A stretch of 32,772 bases of DNA, from IMG/VR virus record IMGVR_UViG_3300014720_000108, positions 1-32,772 of that record; one strand, written 5' to 3'. Both the position numbers and the translations under genes were made by a program. Shown in pieces: positions 24,501 to 32,279 of this stretch (its first letter is position 1; each line of letters begins with the position of its first letter). The notes beneath the pieces are model-generated. The model was not told the DNA's origin. It saw only the letters and a program-made list of their open reading frames with translations, and searched no databases. The stretch comes from a virus.

Positions 24501-24788
24501 GACAGTTTTGTTTAAAAATAAAGATACATCAATATCTTCATTATCATATTGACTGTCAAGAATTAAATAAAATGCTCGATCATCTAAAGAAACTTTACCG
24601 CCAGTAATTGGACTTCCATTTTTAAAAATATGATTACCAAATTTTTCAATTTGATTTTGAAGTATTGTTTGTAATTGAGTTAGTTCTCTTGCCTGAACAG
24701 AATATCCTGGCCTAAAAAGAACACGCATGTAGTTCTTATCTTCATCAAAATCGTCAAAATATGGGTCGTAATTAAAAAAAGTTGTCAT
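18591..24788 (-). CDS. Giant DUF4815-type virion structural protein (2,065 aa)
   Basis: The N-terminus (YDPYFDDFDEDKNYMRVLFR, PGYSVQARELTQLQTILQNQ, IEKFGNHIFKNGSPITGG) is the DUF4815 signature found in large structural proteins next to the baseplate genes of marine T4-like phages. The remainder is beta-rich with many Ser, Thr and Asn, and includes a late GGGYSNSN...SGTGYYDDF module also seen in the three preceding baseplate proteins. AGAGGA lies just before ATG 24788. It occupies the position where T4 carries gp9-gp12, so a baseplate-periphery or fibre-attachment role is likely. That is inference from place and family; no enzymatic domain is seen. Confidence 0.85.
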   Translation of the reverse strand: MTTFFNYDPYFDDFDEDKNYMRVLFRPGYSVQARELTQLQTILQNQIEKFGNHIFKNGSPITGGKVSLDDRAFYLILDSQYDNEDIDVSLFLNKTVISYNSSKSVRAKVIAVDDTTTNPILILKYLSADFFNEEDEIKIFGQNIFAQAKDTSAVGRSYVASIQDGVYYFKGNFVKIVPQFLVLEIFYKIGYNATTINKKPTYKVGIEFEENIVDEIDDTSLLDPAQGASNYQAPGATRYEIATRLSKRTLDSADESSFFEVIRLVNGVKTKEIDYPVYSEIEKTLARRTFEESGNYTVDPFVLSLEEEAYDANNTLDSNSFTAVLDPGKAYVGGYEVQTIAPTKLQISRARQTSNVSDYDLPTNYSSYVVVANTTGTLDISSFPELDIHCTSHTTIDFSSTAAYNSTKIGTLRANMMKYNDASSSVLGGTHTFTVNIFDVSSKPITGTGLPAGSTNTIIELDSSTSTGSQANCYANMYFRITDGAGQFLAPILIAESNSVAQTITLSQALPFIPASNTYSIESDFKVAKSISQKSGSSKVFAANVGNDSKDPTTGFSFINEPTRTSLIFDTPFESIKASSISNFDFYARKLYADNLSDGTGQMTISTTGTDTFDFAGSPGTLSDNQILNNIICFIRYNSTSNSTSGISPNTVVSLANNLFTVTAVSNTSITVDFDTAGVRADFIITTKVNNAEDGTTGAIRGKQLLPLSNTSHAKVPYNLDTAGDSLTFANTGTVTNITDGLVFEDVGATFINGANTIAQLKTPGVAVSLQVPDIYEIVRITDSKSTTSNVTTAMLTNDDHDVTSNYEFDNGQRKTHYDHATIKLKRGYSSPTGSSLLIQYKYLKHQAAPSPQNEGLFTVDSYLKTGSNFTYNEMSKFLSNEDGKLISLRSCLDFRPTRSIASNTYFGAVNPDPDRTAELSFEYYLSRIDRLVVKPSKEFSVLSGKSAVSPIPPPVDPNDMLIYTLSIPPYTETVKEIKAEFKNNKRFTMNDIGSFEKRIKGLEYYVALTSLEKNAADSKILDADGLERSKYGILVDNFTNRDVQSTYGDVGFDNRNLIENGELKPASLMRTFKMKWSSANSSGSYAAVGVNDQKSLMLSYTSSSFASQPYATKFVPVANALFANFKGTMKIFPEYTGDVDTGRTARVTLNSTQGLDNAFNFINEAFKFISDQNPTWVNDKDNPFAKVVDSKWFETTTTVNDTSVNLGGNLRGNLQTTTDRVYISKGAELNMKQFSSSSSEVDVGTFVTDLSIQPYLKPRDITFSATSLKPGARYYAFFDGVAVDQYVVNPTKIRVTSGVNSNSIFISGELAIIANNGTELNNFVSSYQNGGTSYRMVIVTNSERGSSNVSVVNETGLALTGSKVIWGVDSKSIYAIDAVLDHKSGLTRAVTSTTITLASDAPSVNIAGNTITFVHRSGSSDGYGAVYNVIAYNTSTKVATIQETTSSTEQASNWVYSIGANRSNKLGEVSGVFYPPAATFRNGERVLRLTESFNNTYDEDAISFAEKSYVSSGIKVNKTNLLNTVYNVDVGVKFVGNASSPLLQSTSVREEITSTWRVDPMAQTFFIDPEVYPNGLFIENVKLFFANKDEVNIPVSVQIRPTVNGLPSSDFIYPESIVTKYPFEVNTTTSPTFNSSSSYTKFTFGSPVFLKPGLYALIVMTDSPSYSLWVAEKGATTTGNQYVSVNPYVGTLYKSQNAMEYVPYLNEDLMFDMDRCTFSTSPATFILENERQGAKYKIDKFRVITKQLETQSDTPFTIDYKFKSKIADGAKENTYRDLIPFITYSMADDDLYAVGSRRKDIENQGDFSVSLTIATTDNAVSPLVSLESIFLNAWENFVDNAEITVDDFNIIATGGGYSNSNVVTITSNTGTGALVYLVTNGAQGNVIGLNVASSGTGYYDDFSISIPGTGSGAITSNAEIVLNSEYDSSGGPCLARYITKPITLADGFDAGDLRVFLSANRKGVSDIHVYYKILSGSDSTQFKDRPYQKMECFNPSTTASLTDNDFREFEYRPSLTSDAVTYTSTNGGTFDSFKTFAIKIVLTSSDPSIVPKVKDFRAIALPAG

Positions 24789-24796
24789 TTATTCCT

Positions 24797-26137
24797 CTAA
24801 AACTTTAATATAAATCTTATTCTGTCTAATTGATCGGCATCTCTTGTAACAGGTGTTTGATTTGAAACATACAAAATTTTACCTGTATATAATTCTAATG
24901 TTGGATCTGTTTTATTTATAGCTACTCGGATAGCACCACTTGTCTGACCTTTAATTGGTTGATTTGTAGATAGTGATCCTCTTATGTTGTTTACATATAA
25001 CAAATTTTGTGCTTCATCAAAAGAAATAACATCAGCACTAAACGTTGAAGTGGCTAAAGTAACTCCTTGAAAAACTATTTCATCATTATTATAATCACCT
25101 ACACCTGGCGAAACTTTAATTTTTGTGTACATTGAATATAAAGAATCACCTGCTAATTCTGTAGTTCCAAATTCATAAGGATTTTTTAACAGAGTAACTT
25201 CTCTATACTCATTATCTGTTGGAAAAACACCATTTTCAGAACCATCAAAATCAACATTGAACATTATTGTGTTTGCATATAATTCATCAATTGGATCAAA
25301 CCCGTGACCATTTTGTGGTGACAATACTATTTCAGCAGCTGCGGCTGTACCAATACCACCAGCAACATCAGAAAAACTTAGATTAGCTTTTGTATAATCA
25401 GAACCTCTATTTTGAACAACCACATCAATTATTTTTCCGTTTGCTACATTAGCTTTTAAGATAGCATCTGTTCCATCACCACTTATTGTAATAATATCTT
25501 GTACTGTACCATCCACATAATTATTACCTTGATTGGTAATTTTTACTATGTCAATACTTCTATTTACAGCCGCAGCTCTCACAAACCTATTGAAAGTTAC
25601 AGGCATAAAATCTTGAGTTAAAAATTTTTGTTTCTGTTGCGAAGTCAAGGTAAAAAGATATTTCCATTTGTAACCATCAGGTGTTTTAAAAAATGGTTCT
25701 TCTAAAGATGTTGATGACAATGAAAGTTGTGGTTCAGTATTGGAGTTTGTACCACCATTGTTCCAAAGGCATTTAAAAACTTGATCTTTTGAGTTTAAAG
25801 TATAAAATGGAGTTCCAGCTGGACATACTCCGCAAGAAGCAAATGTGTATAAGGTATTTGCGGTCCAATTTACTCTAGGTACCACAAATGATGCATTTTC
25901 TTGGCTGACTCTTTTTGCAACCATAGCTCTATCATAATAAGAATTCAGATCCCGAATCGATTGAGCTGGTGTTGGAGCGACCTCCGTACCAGCGTTCCAA
26001 GGTGTTTCTTTACCTAAAGTAACAAAAAGATATGATCTTCTGCTTAAAGGTAGATATGAATTAGCACTTACATCAAGTAAATTGTATATACTTTCTGCTA
26101 AAAGTGTTGAAAATTGATAGGTAAGTAAAGAAGCCAT
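24797..26137 (-). CDS. gp8: Baseplate wedge subunit gp8 (446 aa)
   Basis: The N-terminus describes a short exposed arm (MASLLTYQFSTLLAESIYNL), followed by LFVTLGKETPWNAG. Near residues 120-160 the gp8 hallmark appears: KDQVFKCLWNNGG..., then TPDGYKWKYLFTL. T4 gp8 is 334 residues; the extra length here is a glycine-rich insertion around residues 195-280 (KITNQGNNYVDG, VQNRGSDYTKAN). gp8 bridges gp6, gp7 and gp10 in the wedge of the contractile baseplate. It follows the gp7-position gene after eight bases and precedes the DUF4815 gene. Confidence 0.85.
   Translation of the reverse strand: MASLLTYQFSTLLAESIYNLLDVSANSYLPLSRRSYLFVTLGKETPWNAGTEVAPTPAQSIRDLNSYYDRAMVAKRVSQENASFVVPRVNWTANTLYTFASCGVCPAGTPFYTLNSKDQVFKCLWNNGGTNSNTEPQLSLSSTSLEEPFFKTPDGYKWKYLFTLTSQQKQKFLTQDFMPVTFNRFVRAAAVNRSIDIVKITNQGNNYVDGTVQDIITISGDGTDAILKANVANGKIIDVVVQNRGSDYTKANLSFSDVAGGIGTAAAAEIVLSPQNGHGFDPIDELYANTIMFNVDFDGSENGVFPTDNEYREVTLLKNPYEFGTTELAGDSLYSMYTKIKVSPGVGDYNNDEIVFQGVTLATSTFSADVISFDEAQNLLYVNNIRGSLSTNQPIKGQTSGAIRVAINKTDPTLELYTGKILYVSNQTPVTRDADQLDRIRFILKF
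24913..24920 (-). promoter_or_regulatory. Possible late promoter inside gp8
   Basis: A perfect TATAAATA octamer on the minus strand, 125 bases upstream of the DUF4815 start. T4-type late promoters often lie within the preceding gene, but in AT-rich coding DNA a chance match is also likely. Confidence 0.35.
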
Positions 26138-26145
26138 GAGTCTAT

Positions 26146-28953
26146 TTATTCGATTTTTTGAAGAATTGTGGTAACTAAATTGGAAGTAACTTCGAATGTA
26201 CCAGAAACAAGTATAGTATTTGCGTTGACAAAGGTGACAGTTTTGACCGAATCAAAAATTAGATTGATTGTTTGACTAGTTGCAGTAACATTTATAGTGT
26301 TGCCAAAAACTAAAGATGTTGTATTGGAGATCGATGATACTAATCCAGTATTACCTGTACTAATATAAATTGTATCACCATCTTGTAGGTCATTAATGAA
26401 TGTTGTGTTATTACCAGTAATGACATTTGAAGAAGATGTTACATTGACTGTACCATTTGTAGACTTATAAAGGTTCGTCAAAATTACCATATCACCAACA
26501 TTTACAACATTTGCTAGATCTGGTGTAGAACCTGTTGCAACCATATTATTTGATCCAGAAACTACATTAAATGTGTTGGCCATCGTTTTTCTGGTTAAAT
26601 GAATTGTGGTAATCTCAGCGTCTGTAACATCTTCTGTGTTTGAATTTATCCGAGCAACTAAAGTTTTTGTACCTAAAGGATGAGCGATTTCATTAAGAGA
26701 TTTTTTGAACTTACTGTAGTCGTTCTCTGTTTTTATTAAGTATGAATAATTATGGTATTTTTCATCATCTTGAAGTTTTTTATCAGAACTTGGTTGCCCA
26801 TCTGTATTTAAATAAATTCCTGGATAACGAATAAGTCCATTTTCAAATTTTGCAGTTGCTCGAGCTTTTCCATCACCATAATAAACAACCGATGAAACAT
26901 TAGCAGTTACAGCTGGAGTAGTATTTGATGTGATTGGTAAAGCAATATTTAAAGAACCACGGTAATTAAAGATTCTTAATAATCCACTTGAGGGTTCATA
27001 ATTCTCAACTCGAGCATTAAAAGTAGTATTACTACTCGACACACCTTGGTAAATAACTGTATTTGAAACAAACAACTGACCTTCTGTTACATTTGATACA
27101 ACGAGATCAGCATTTCTTAAAGAAATTGTTGGTGCCTGCACATAGTCATATCCATAACTTATAATTCGTAGTTTTGTTATTGAACCAATTCGTGTTGTAA
27201 ATAAGTTAACATCAACACCATCACCTAATATTTCTGTTACAACTAATTCAGAATTTGCACCTGTTGTACTGTTTACGGTAATTACAGGTAAAGAATCTTG
27301 CGTGTATCCTTCACCACCTTTTATAAGTGTGCCATTGTCATTGAACACAACAGTTTTTACACCATTATTTGCCAAATGTACCTCAGAAATTTGAGCATTA
27401 GCTCCATATCCTGAACCACCAGTAAAAATTAAATAATCACCAACATTATAATTTTCTCCGCCATTTCGAACTTCAATTCTACCTAAAGCACCAACATCAT
27501 CGATTGGGCGCCTTAAAAGTTTATAAACACTTAGTCCAACAATATCATTTTCAAAATTTGAGCCTTCAAGTGTAATAGAATTTGTTGAAACGCTTTCAAT
27601 TGTTCTTATTTCTTCAAATTTTCCATTTAAAAATAATCTAATCAAATCACCATTTTCAAATGATAGAGTTAAATCTTGGTCGAAATCACTTAAAACTCTT
27701 GTATCTTTGATAGCCACGGTTGAATCGATGACTAAAAGATCATCAGTATCTTCTAAGTAAAAACTATAGAAAAAAGAATCAGGTAATGATTTATAACCAC
27801 CTCCAGAACCATCTGTAGAAACGAATGAAATTGGAAAAACATTTAATGTTTGTGTAGTAGTAACAAAATTAATTTGGCAATTTTCAATATTACTTGTATT
27901 TGCAGCACCATCTAATGTCAAAGAGTATATTGTTTCGATAGCAACATTACTTAAATTTACCAATCGATGTGTACCTTCATCAAGAAGTTGTATTGTTGCT
28001 CGTGATTCTTGACCTAAAATTGTATCTTCAAATCCTCCAACAAAATCAATTAGTGATGAATTTTCTATTGAAGGATCTCTAAAACCAAACCCGCCATTAA
28101 TTACTTGAACTTGGATGATAGAACCTTTAGTAACTTCACCAACAGTCGCTATAGCTCCAATGGGTGTCAAACCAGAAGGTGGTGTTGGATTTAATCCACC
28201 AACTATACTAACAGGGTCACCTTGATAACCAGTATTGGTATCAAATGCATTATAAAACAATCCTCTAAATTCTGGATTAATTTTTATTTCTGAAAGAGAA
28301 CCAATTAAACGGCCTGTAACATCAATTTTATTATCATCGTCATCATAATAACTTGCTTCAATTGTTTCACCCGTTTGAAATAATTTATTAATATTTGAAA
28401 TAAACAATTCAATATATTCAATACCTAATTGCCGATCAATTGATCGTGTTACACTTTCAACAATCGCAGTAGATTTTGATAAAGATCCAGTAATTTTTGT
28501 GCCAACAATATTAAAAATATTATTGTCATCTGTATCAATTCGCAAAGCTAAAGGAAGAATCCATTTACCATCAGAAGTTTTTAAAATTTCTTCTTTTGGA
28601 TAATAAATTTCTATATCTTCATTATAAAGAACTTTAAATAAAAATTTGACAGAACTTGGTGTACCTTTTGAACGGTAATATTGATTGACAAACTTTAATA
28701 ACTTTGTTTTGTCTAAAAGTATTTCTTCTGGAAAATACGGTGTTAATTCTGATTTTATAATGTTTAAATAAAAATTAGATGCAAGATCTAAATCTTTTGA
28801 GTTAGAAAAAGATTGAATGGCCGATAAAACTTGATCATTGGTTTGCAACCATTGATAATACTTCTCCAAAAATATAACAAATTTTGGATAATCTTCTCTT
28901 ACAAATTCAGGAAGTTGTTGTTCAACCAACGTAGAAGTAAGTAATTGTTCCAT
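26146..28953 (-). CDS. Baseplate wedge protein in gp7 position (935 aa)
   Basis: The N-terminal LPEFVREDYPKFVIFLEKYYQWL and the YYRSKGTPSSVKFLFKVLYN segment are characteristic of a large structural protein that follows gp6 in marine T4-like phages. The middle and C-terminus are beta-rich with GGENYNVGDYLIFTGGSGYG and GYDYVQAPTISL repeats, then a low-complexity Asn/Thr/Ser tail. Length and order (gp6, this, gp8) correspond to T4 gp7 (1,032 residues), which joins the wedge. Sequence similarity to T4 gp7 is not obvious by eye, so no symbol is given. Start and gp6 stop share TAATG. Confidence 0.78.
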   Translation of the reverse strand: MEQLLTSTLVEQQLPEFVREDYPKFVIFLEKYYQWLQTNDQVLSAIQSFSNSKDLDLASNFYLNIIKSELTPYFPEEILLDKTKLLKFVNQYYRSKGTPSSVKFLFKVLYNEDIEIYYPKEEILKTSDGKWILPLALRIDTDDNNIFNIVGTKITGSLSKSTAIVESVTRSIDRQLGIEYIELFISNINKLFQTGETIEASYYDDDDNKIDVTGRLIGSLSEIKINPEFRGLFYNAFDTNTGYQGDPVSIVGGLNPTPPSGLTPIGAIATVGEVTKGSIIQVQVINGGFGFRDPSIENSSLIDFVGGFEDTILGQESRATIQLLDEGTHRLVNLSNVAIETIYSLTLDGAANTSNIENCQINFVTTTQTLNVFPISFVSTDGSGGGYKSLPDSFFYSFYLEDTDDLLVIDSTVAIKDTRVLSDFDQDLTLSFENGDLIRLFLNGKFEEIRTIESVSTNSITLEGSNFENDIVGLSVYKLLRRPIDDVGALGRIEVRNGGENYNVGDYLIFTGGSGYGANAQISEVHLANNGVKTVVFNDNGTLIKGGEGYTQDSLPVITVNSTTGANSELVVTEILGDGVDVNLFTTRIGSITKLRIISYGYDYVQAPTISLRNADLVVSNVTEGQLFVSNTVIYQGVSSSNTTFNARVENYEPSSGLLRIFNYRGSLNIALPITSNTTPAVTANVSSVVYYGDGKARATAKFENGLIRYPGIYLNTDGQPSSDKKLQDDEKYHNYSYLIKTENDYSKFKKSLNEIAHPLGTKTLVARINSNTEDVTDAEITTIHLTRKTMANTFNVVSGSNNMVATGSTPDLANVVNVGDMVILTNLYKSTNGTVNVTSSSNVITGNNTTFINDLQDGDTIYISTGNTGLVSSISNTTSLVFGNTINVTATSQTINLIFDSVKTVTFVNANTILVSGTFEVTSNLVTTILQKIE

Positions 28954-31025
28954 TATATTTTATAAACTTCTACAACAACACTTGTGGGATCTTCTACATC
29001 AAATGCTAACATTTTATTTTGAATAGATGAAATGACTGTTATTTTTGGTCGAATATTAACTGATATTTCACCAAAAGCATTTGCAACAGCTAAAGGATTA
29101 AATTCATTAATATAAATTTTACCTAAAACATAATCAATCGACCCCATTACACCATTATTTTTTCCAGAATTTAAAATTACTTTTGTATTTTCATTTGTAA
29201 CTTCATCTGGTTTATAATAAATTATTCTTAGTTGACCAAATCTACCTTCTAAAACAGCCGAAGCAGCAGCTAATGTTCCACCACCGCCTGTAATTCTAAC
29301 AGTAGCTGTGGTATAACCAACTCCAGGGTTTGTTACAATTATTTTTGACAGTTTACCATTTACAATTGTTGCAGAAGCTGTTGCACCTTGGCCATCACCA
29401 ACTATTTCTATTGTTGGTGTAGTAGAAAAATTAATACCTGGATTTGTTACAGTTATAGATTCAACACCAGTAAAAGATGAAGGAACTTCTTCAAAAAAAC
29501 ATTGCCGACTAATACCATCTTCATCTAACATTGTAAATTCTGGATTTGAATATAAGTTATCAACAGTTGTACCTTTGTCAAGTGCAACACCAAAATCTAA
29601 AATATAACTATTTGTGTTTGTTAAATCAGGTCTAAATTTTTTAGTTAAAAACAAATCAATTTCGTTTGATATAATAGATTTATCTAAATTATCAATTTCT
29701 GTTTTTAATAAAGAAGATTTAAAAATAGAATTAAAAGTATTTAAATTATCTTCACAAAAATTTGTAATTTGTGTCTCAACACTTGTTTTTAAATTATTTA
29801 AATTACTAATTGTTTTTGTAGGGTCATAATAAACTTTTGATATAATCTTTAAATAATTATAATCTACATCAATTATTTCAGGTGTAACCGTTAAAATACT
29901 AATTGGTTTTATAATTTCTTCTTTTACAAATTCTTTTTGTGCTTCCGTTATTTCAAAACCTAATCGAGGTTTTGCGGCAATAAAAACTTTACCATAAACT
30001 GGTGGATCATTTTCTTCGCCACCCCAAACAGTAACAGCTTCAAATTGTGGATATTTTTGTTGAATTAATTTGATATAATCATTTTTTGTTACTGCACGAT
30101 TCTGTGAAGTAAATTGTAGAGGTGCTGCAAATTTAATTTCATCAACACTTTCTTTTTCAGATCCACCAGCTGCAGCCAAAACAGAAGAAACAGTAAAGTT
30201 ATTAAACCCACCAATTGTATTTGTTGCTATAAAATTATTTGCTTTGTTTGATGCACTACCATTAGTTGTCAAATAGTTTAATGTAACAACTCCACCATCT
30301 GGTATTTTTTTACCTAAAATATTATCACCAAAATAAATTTCATATTTACCATTTTGGCCTTCTTGCAAGTAATAAACTGTTGATGTAGGATCTATCGTCA
30401 GAGCATCTGTATTTAAATTGTAAACTACTGAATTTAAATTAGCCAAAGATTGGCGTACAGTAACTTTTAATGTTGTGGTGTCAATATTTTCATCTGGAAT
30501 TAAAAAAATCTGTTTTGGGTTTGTTGCTTGACTATGAGTGTAACTATAATTAACAAGTGTGCCTTCATAAATTGAGACGCTATTGAAAACAAAGTTATTA
30601 CCTGTTTTAGAAACAGTTGTATCTTCTAATGTAATATAGTTATAAGATTTACTGTCAATTAAATTTGATAGAAAAATATAACCTTTTGGTAGAGTTAAAG
30701 ATCCTGGTGTAGACGATAAAGAATTGACCGTAAAATTAATTTTTGCTAATGGAGCTTTTGTAGATCGAGGTGTATACCCATATTTTTTAGCATGTGAAAC
30801 TACAGAATTTCGAAGCAAAGCGGAATCTAAAAAAGATTCATTTGCTAACATGTTCATATAGTAAGCATTATAATGAGTATTGTAAGCTAAAATATCTAAT
30901 AGTACCGAAAGTCCGGCACCTTCAAAATCGTAGTCTGAAAATTCCGATTGTTGTTTTAAAAATGTTTTTAAATTAGTTTTGATCGTATCAAAATCTAAAT
31001 CAGTTACGTTTAAGCGGTCAGCCAT
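28953..31025 (-). CDS. gp6: Baseplate wedge subunit gp6 (690 aa)
   Basis: The N-terminus (NLKTFLKQQSEFSDYDFEGA, then GLSVLLDILAYNTHYNAYYM and NESFLDSALLRNSVV) is the conserved gp6 opening. The middle contains the J-like region, with QNRAVTKNDYIKLIQQKYPQ and PVYGKVFIAAKP. T4 gp6 is 660 residues, so this is full length. gp6 forms the inner ring of the baseplate that controls the change at sheath contraction. A GxGY repeat near residues 525-600 (TNPGINFSTTPTIEI, NPGVGYTTATVRITGGGG) appears to be an insertion relative to T4. It is coupled to gp25 by TAATG. Confidence 0.9.
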   Translation of the reverse strand: MADRLNVTDLDFDTIKTNLKTFLKQQSEFSDYDFEGAGLSVLLDILAYNTHYNAYYMNMLANESFLDSALLRNSVVSHAKKYGYTPRSTKAPLAKINFTVNSLSSTPGSLTLPKGYIFLSNLIDSKSYNYITLEDTTVSKTGNNFVFNSVSIYEGTLVNYSYTHSQATNPKQIFLIPDENIDTTTLKVTVRQSLANLNSVVYNLNTDALTIDPTSTVYYLQEGQNGKYEIYFGDNILGKKIPDGGVVTLNYLTTNGSASNKANNFIATNTIGGFNNFTVSSVLAAAGGSEKESVDEIKFAAPLQFTSQNRAVTKNDYIKLIQQKYPQFEAVTVWGGEENDPPVYGKVFIAAKPRLGFEITEAQKEFVKEEIIKPISILTVTPEIIDVDYNYLKIISKVYYDPTKTISNLNNLKTSVETQITNFCEDNLNTFNSIFKSSLLKTEIDNLDKSIISNEIDLFLTKKFRPDLTNTNSYILDFGVALDKGTTVDNLYSNPEFTMLDEDGISRQCFFEEVPSSFTGVESITVTNPGINFSTTPTIEIVGDGQGATASATIVNGKLSKIIVTNPGVGYTTATVRITGGGGTLAAASAVLEGRFGQLRIIYYKPDEVTNENTKVILNSGKNNGVMGSIDYVLGKIYINEFNPLAVANAFGEISVNIRPKITVISSIQNKMLAFDVEDPTSVVVEVYKI

Positions 31026-31429
31026 TATCTTACTCTTTGTAGGAAGAATTGAATTGTTACGGGATTAGTTAAATTTATAATAAAGAATTTCAATTGTATT
31101 GAATAACCATTGTTTTCATAATCTGGTATAGCAGAAACTTTTGAAACACTTACTCTAGGCTCAAAATTTTCAATAGTTTGTAGTATCTCTCGTTCTAAAG
31201 TTATTGCTGTTATTGAATCCAAATTTTCAAAAAGCATAGAACGAATATTTGAACCAAAATCAGGATCAAAAGGTCGTTCATAATGATTGGTCAAAATTAT
31301 ATTTTTTAACGAATTTATAACTGCCTGTTCGTCTATATGTTTGTTTATATCTTTACGAACAGGGTGTATGTTAAAAGACAAGTCTAAGTCTTTATATTGT
31401 CGAGTTGTCTTTGTGGTTACTGTAGCCAT
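31025..31429 (-). CDS. gp25: Baseplate wedge subunit gp25 (134 aa)
   Basis: The central NHYERPFDPDFGSNIRSMLF and the following TLEREILQTIENFEPRV are the signature of the gp25/IraD-like family, which links the tail tube/sheath start to the wedge. At 134 residues it equals T4 gp25 (132). Despite the 'lysozyme' family label in databases no lytic role is expected. It precedes gp6 with a TAATG overlap. Confidence 0.92.
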   Translation of the reverse strand: MATVTTKTTRQYKDLDLSFNIHPVRKDINKHIDEQAVINSLKNIILTNHYERPFDPDFGSNIRSMLFENLDSITAITLEREILQTIENFEPRVSVSKVSAIPDYENNGYSIQLKFFIINLTNPVTIQFFLQRVR

Positions 31430-31448
31430 TTATTATTTATCTGATATT
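31430..31448 (-). promoter_or_regulatory. Possible late promoter before gp25
   Basis: The 19-base gap before gp25 reads, on the minus strand, GATAAATA (31434-31441), seven of eight bases of the T4 late octamer, followed by ATAA. No clear ribosome binding site is present and the distance to the ATG is very short, so the call is weak. Confidence 0.25.
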
Positions 31449-32276
31449 TTATAAGTTATTTTTCAAGAAATCAGTACCAATATAGTTTTTTATCAAGTAA
31501 CTTTCTGTGTTTCCAACAGAATTAAATCGTGAAACAAAGTAATAATCATCTAAAATCTGTTTCTGTTTTTTAAAAAAATCCCAATCAACAGTTCTTTGAG
31601 TATACATTAGAGTATTTACTGTCTCCAAATGATTGCGGATTGTGATCATTGCAGAGTTAGATATATTACTTGTTGAGCCGTTGTATGAATTTGTTAAAAG
31701 AATATAGTCATTACTTACAATACTATTATTTGAAGTGAGTTCAGTATTGATAAAAAGACTTGTAAAACAACCTAATATTGGACTTGTATTTTGTACAGAT
31801 TCTGTTTGATAAAGTAGTCTAACTAGTTCTTGACCTTGAGACATTGCAATATCATAATTTGGTATATTTGCGGTATCAACAACAGCTTCGGTATTACTAG
31901 TTGAAGTTCCCAACCTAGACATATTATCAGTATGTAATTTGAAATCTAATATTTGTATCAATAAATTATTTGCAGTATTTGCTAAGTTTCTAGCTTCTGC
32001 AAAATTCGATGGAAAAGTAATTAATGTATTATTCAAACAAAAATTTTTAATTAAAGTCGTATTCGCAGATATACCGTTTGAGATGGTCGCTACTGGATTT
32101 TTAAAGTAATTTGAAATCGATATAGTACCATTAGCAATTTCTTGTTTTTGCCAATTTTGAACATCTGACGGGAAAGTGTTTAAAGTATTTGATGCATTTT
32201 GACTGACATAAAATCCGCTACCAAACTTCGAGGTATCGTAACTAAAATTTAAACGACCAAAAATAGTATTTGCCAT
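31449..32276 (-). CDS. Unassigned virion protein between gp5 and gp25 (275 aa)
   Basis: I do not recognise a family. The protein is rich in Asn, Ser and Thr in the first two thirds (NTIFGRLNFSYDTSKFGSGF, ANTTLIKNFCLNNTLITFP). It becomes helical with a charged C-terminus (VDWDFFKKQKQILDDYYFVS). It lies three bases after the spike gene and 19 bases before gp25, inside the baseplate series, which argues for a hub- or wedge-associated role. It does not look like T4 gp53. Confidence 0.65.
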   Translation of the reverse strand: MANTIFGRLNFSYDTSKFGSGFYVSQNASNTLNTFPSDVQNWQKQEIANGTISISNYFKNPVATISNGISANTTLIKNFCLNNTLITFPSNFAEARNLANTANNLLIQILDFKLHTDNMSRLGTSTSNTEAVVDTANIPNYDIAMSQGQELVRLLYQTESVQNTSPILGCFTSLFINTELTSNNSIVSNDYILLTNSYNGSTSNISNSAMITIRNHLETVNTLMYTQRTVDWDFFKKQKQILDDYYFVSRFNSVGNTESYLIKNYIGTDFLKNNL

Positions 32277-32279
32277 ATT

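Noticed and set aside
26138-26148. AATAAATA late-promoter-like sequence just before gp8
   Set aside because: It overlaps the stop of the preceding gene and lies five bases from the ATG, so a transcript starting from it would have no leader or ribosome binding site.
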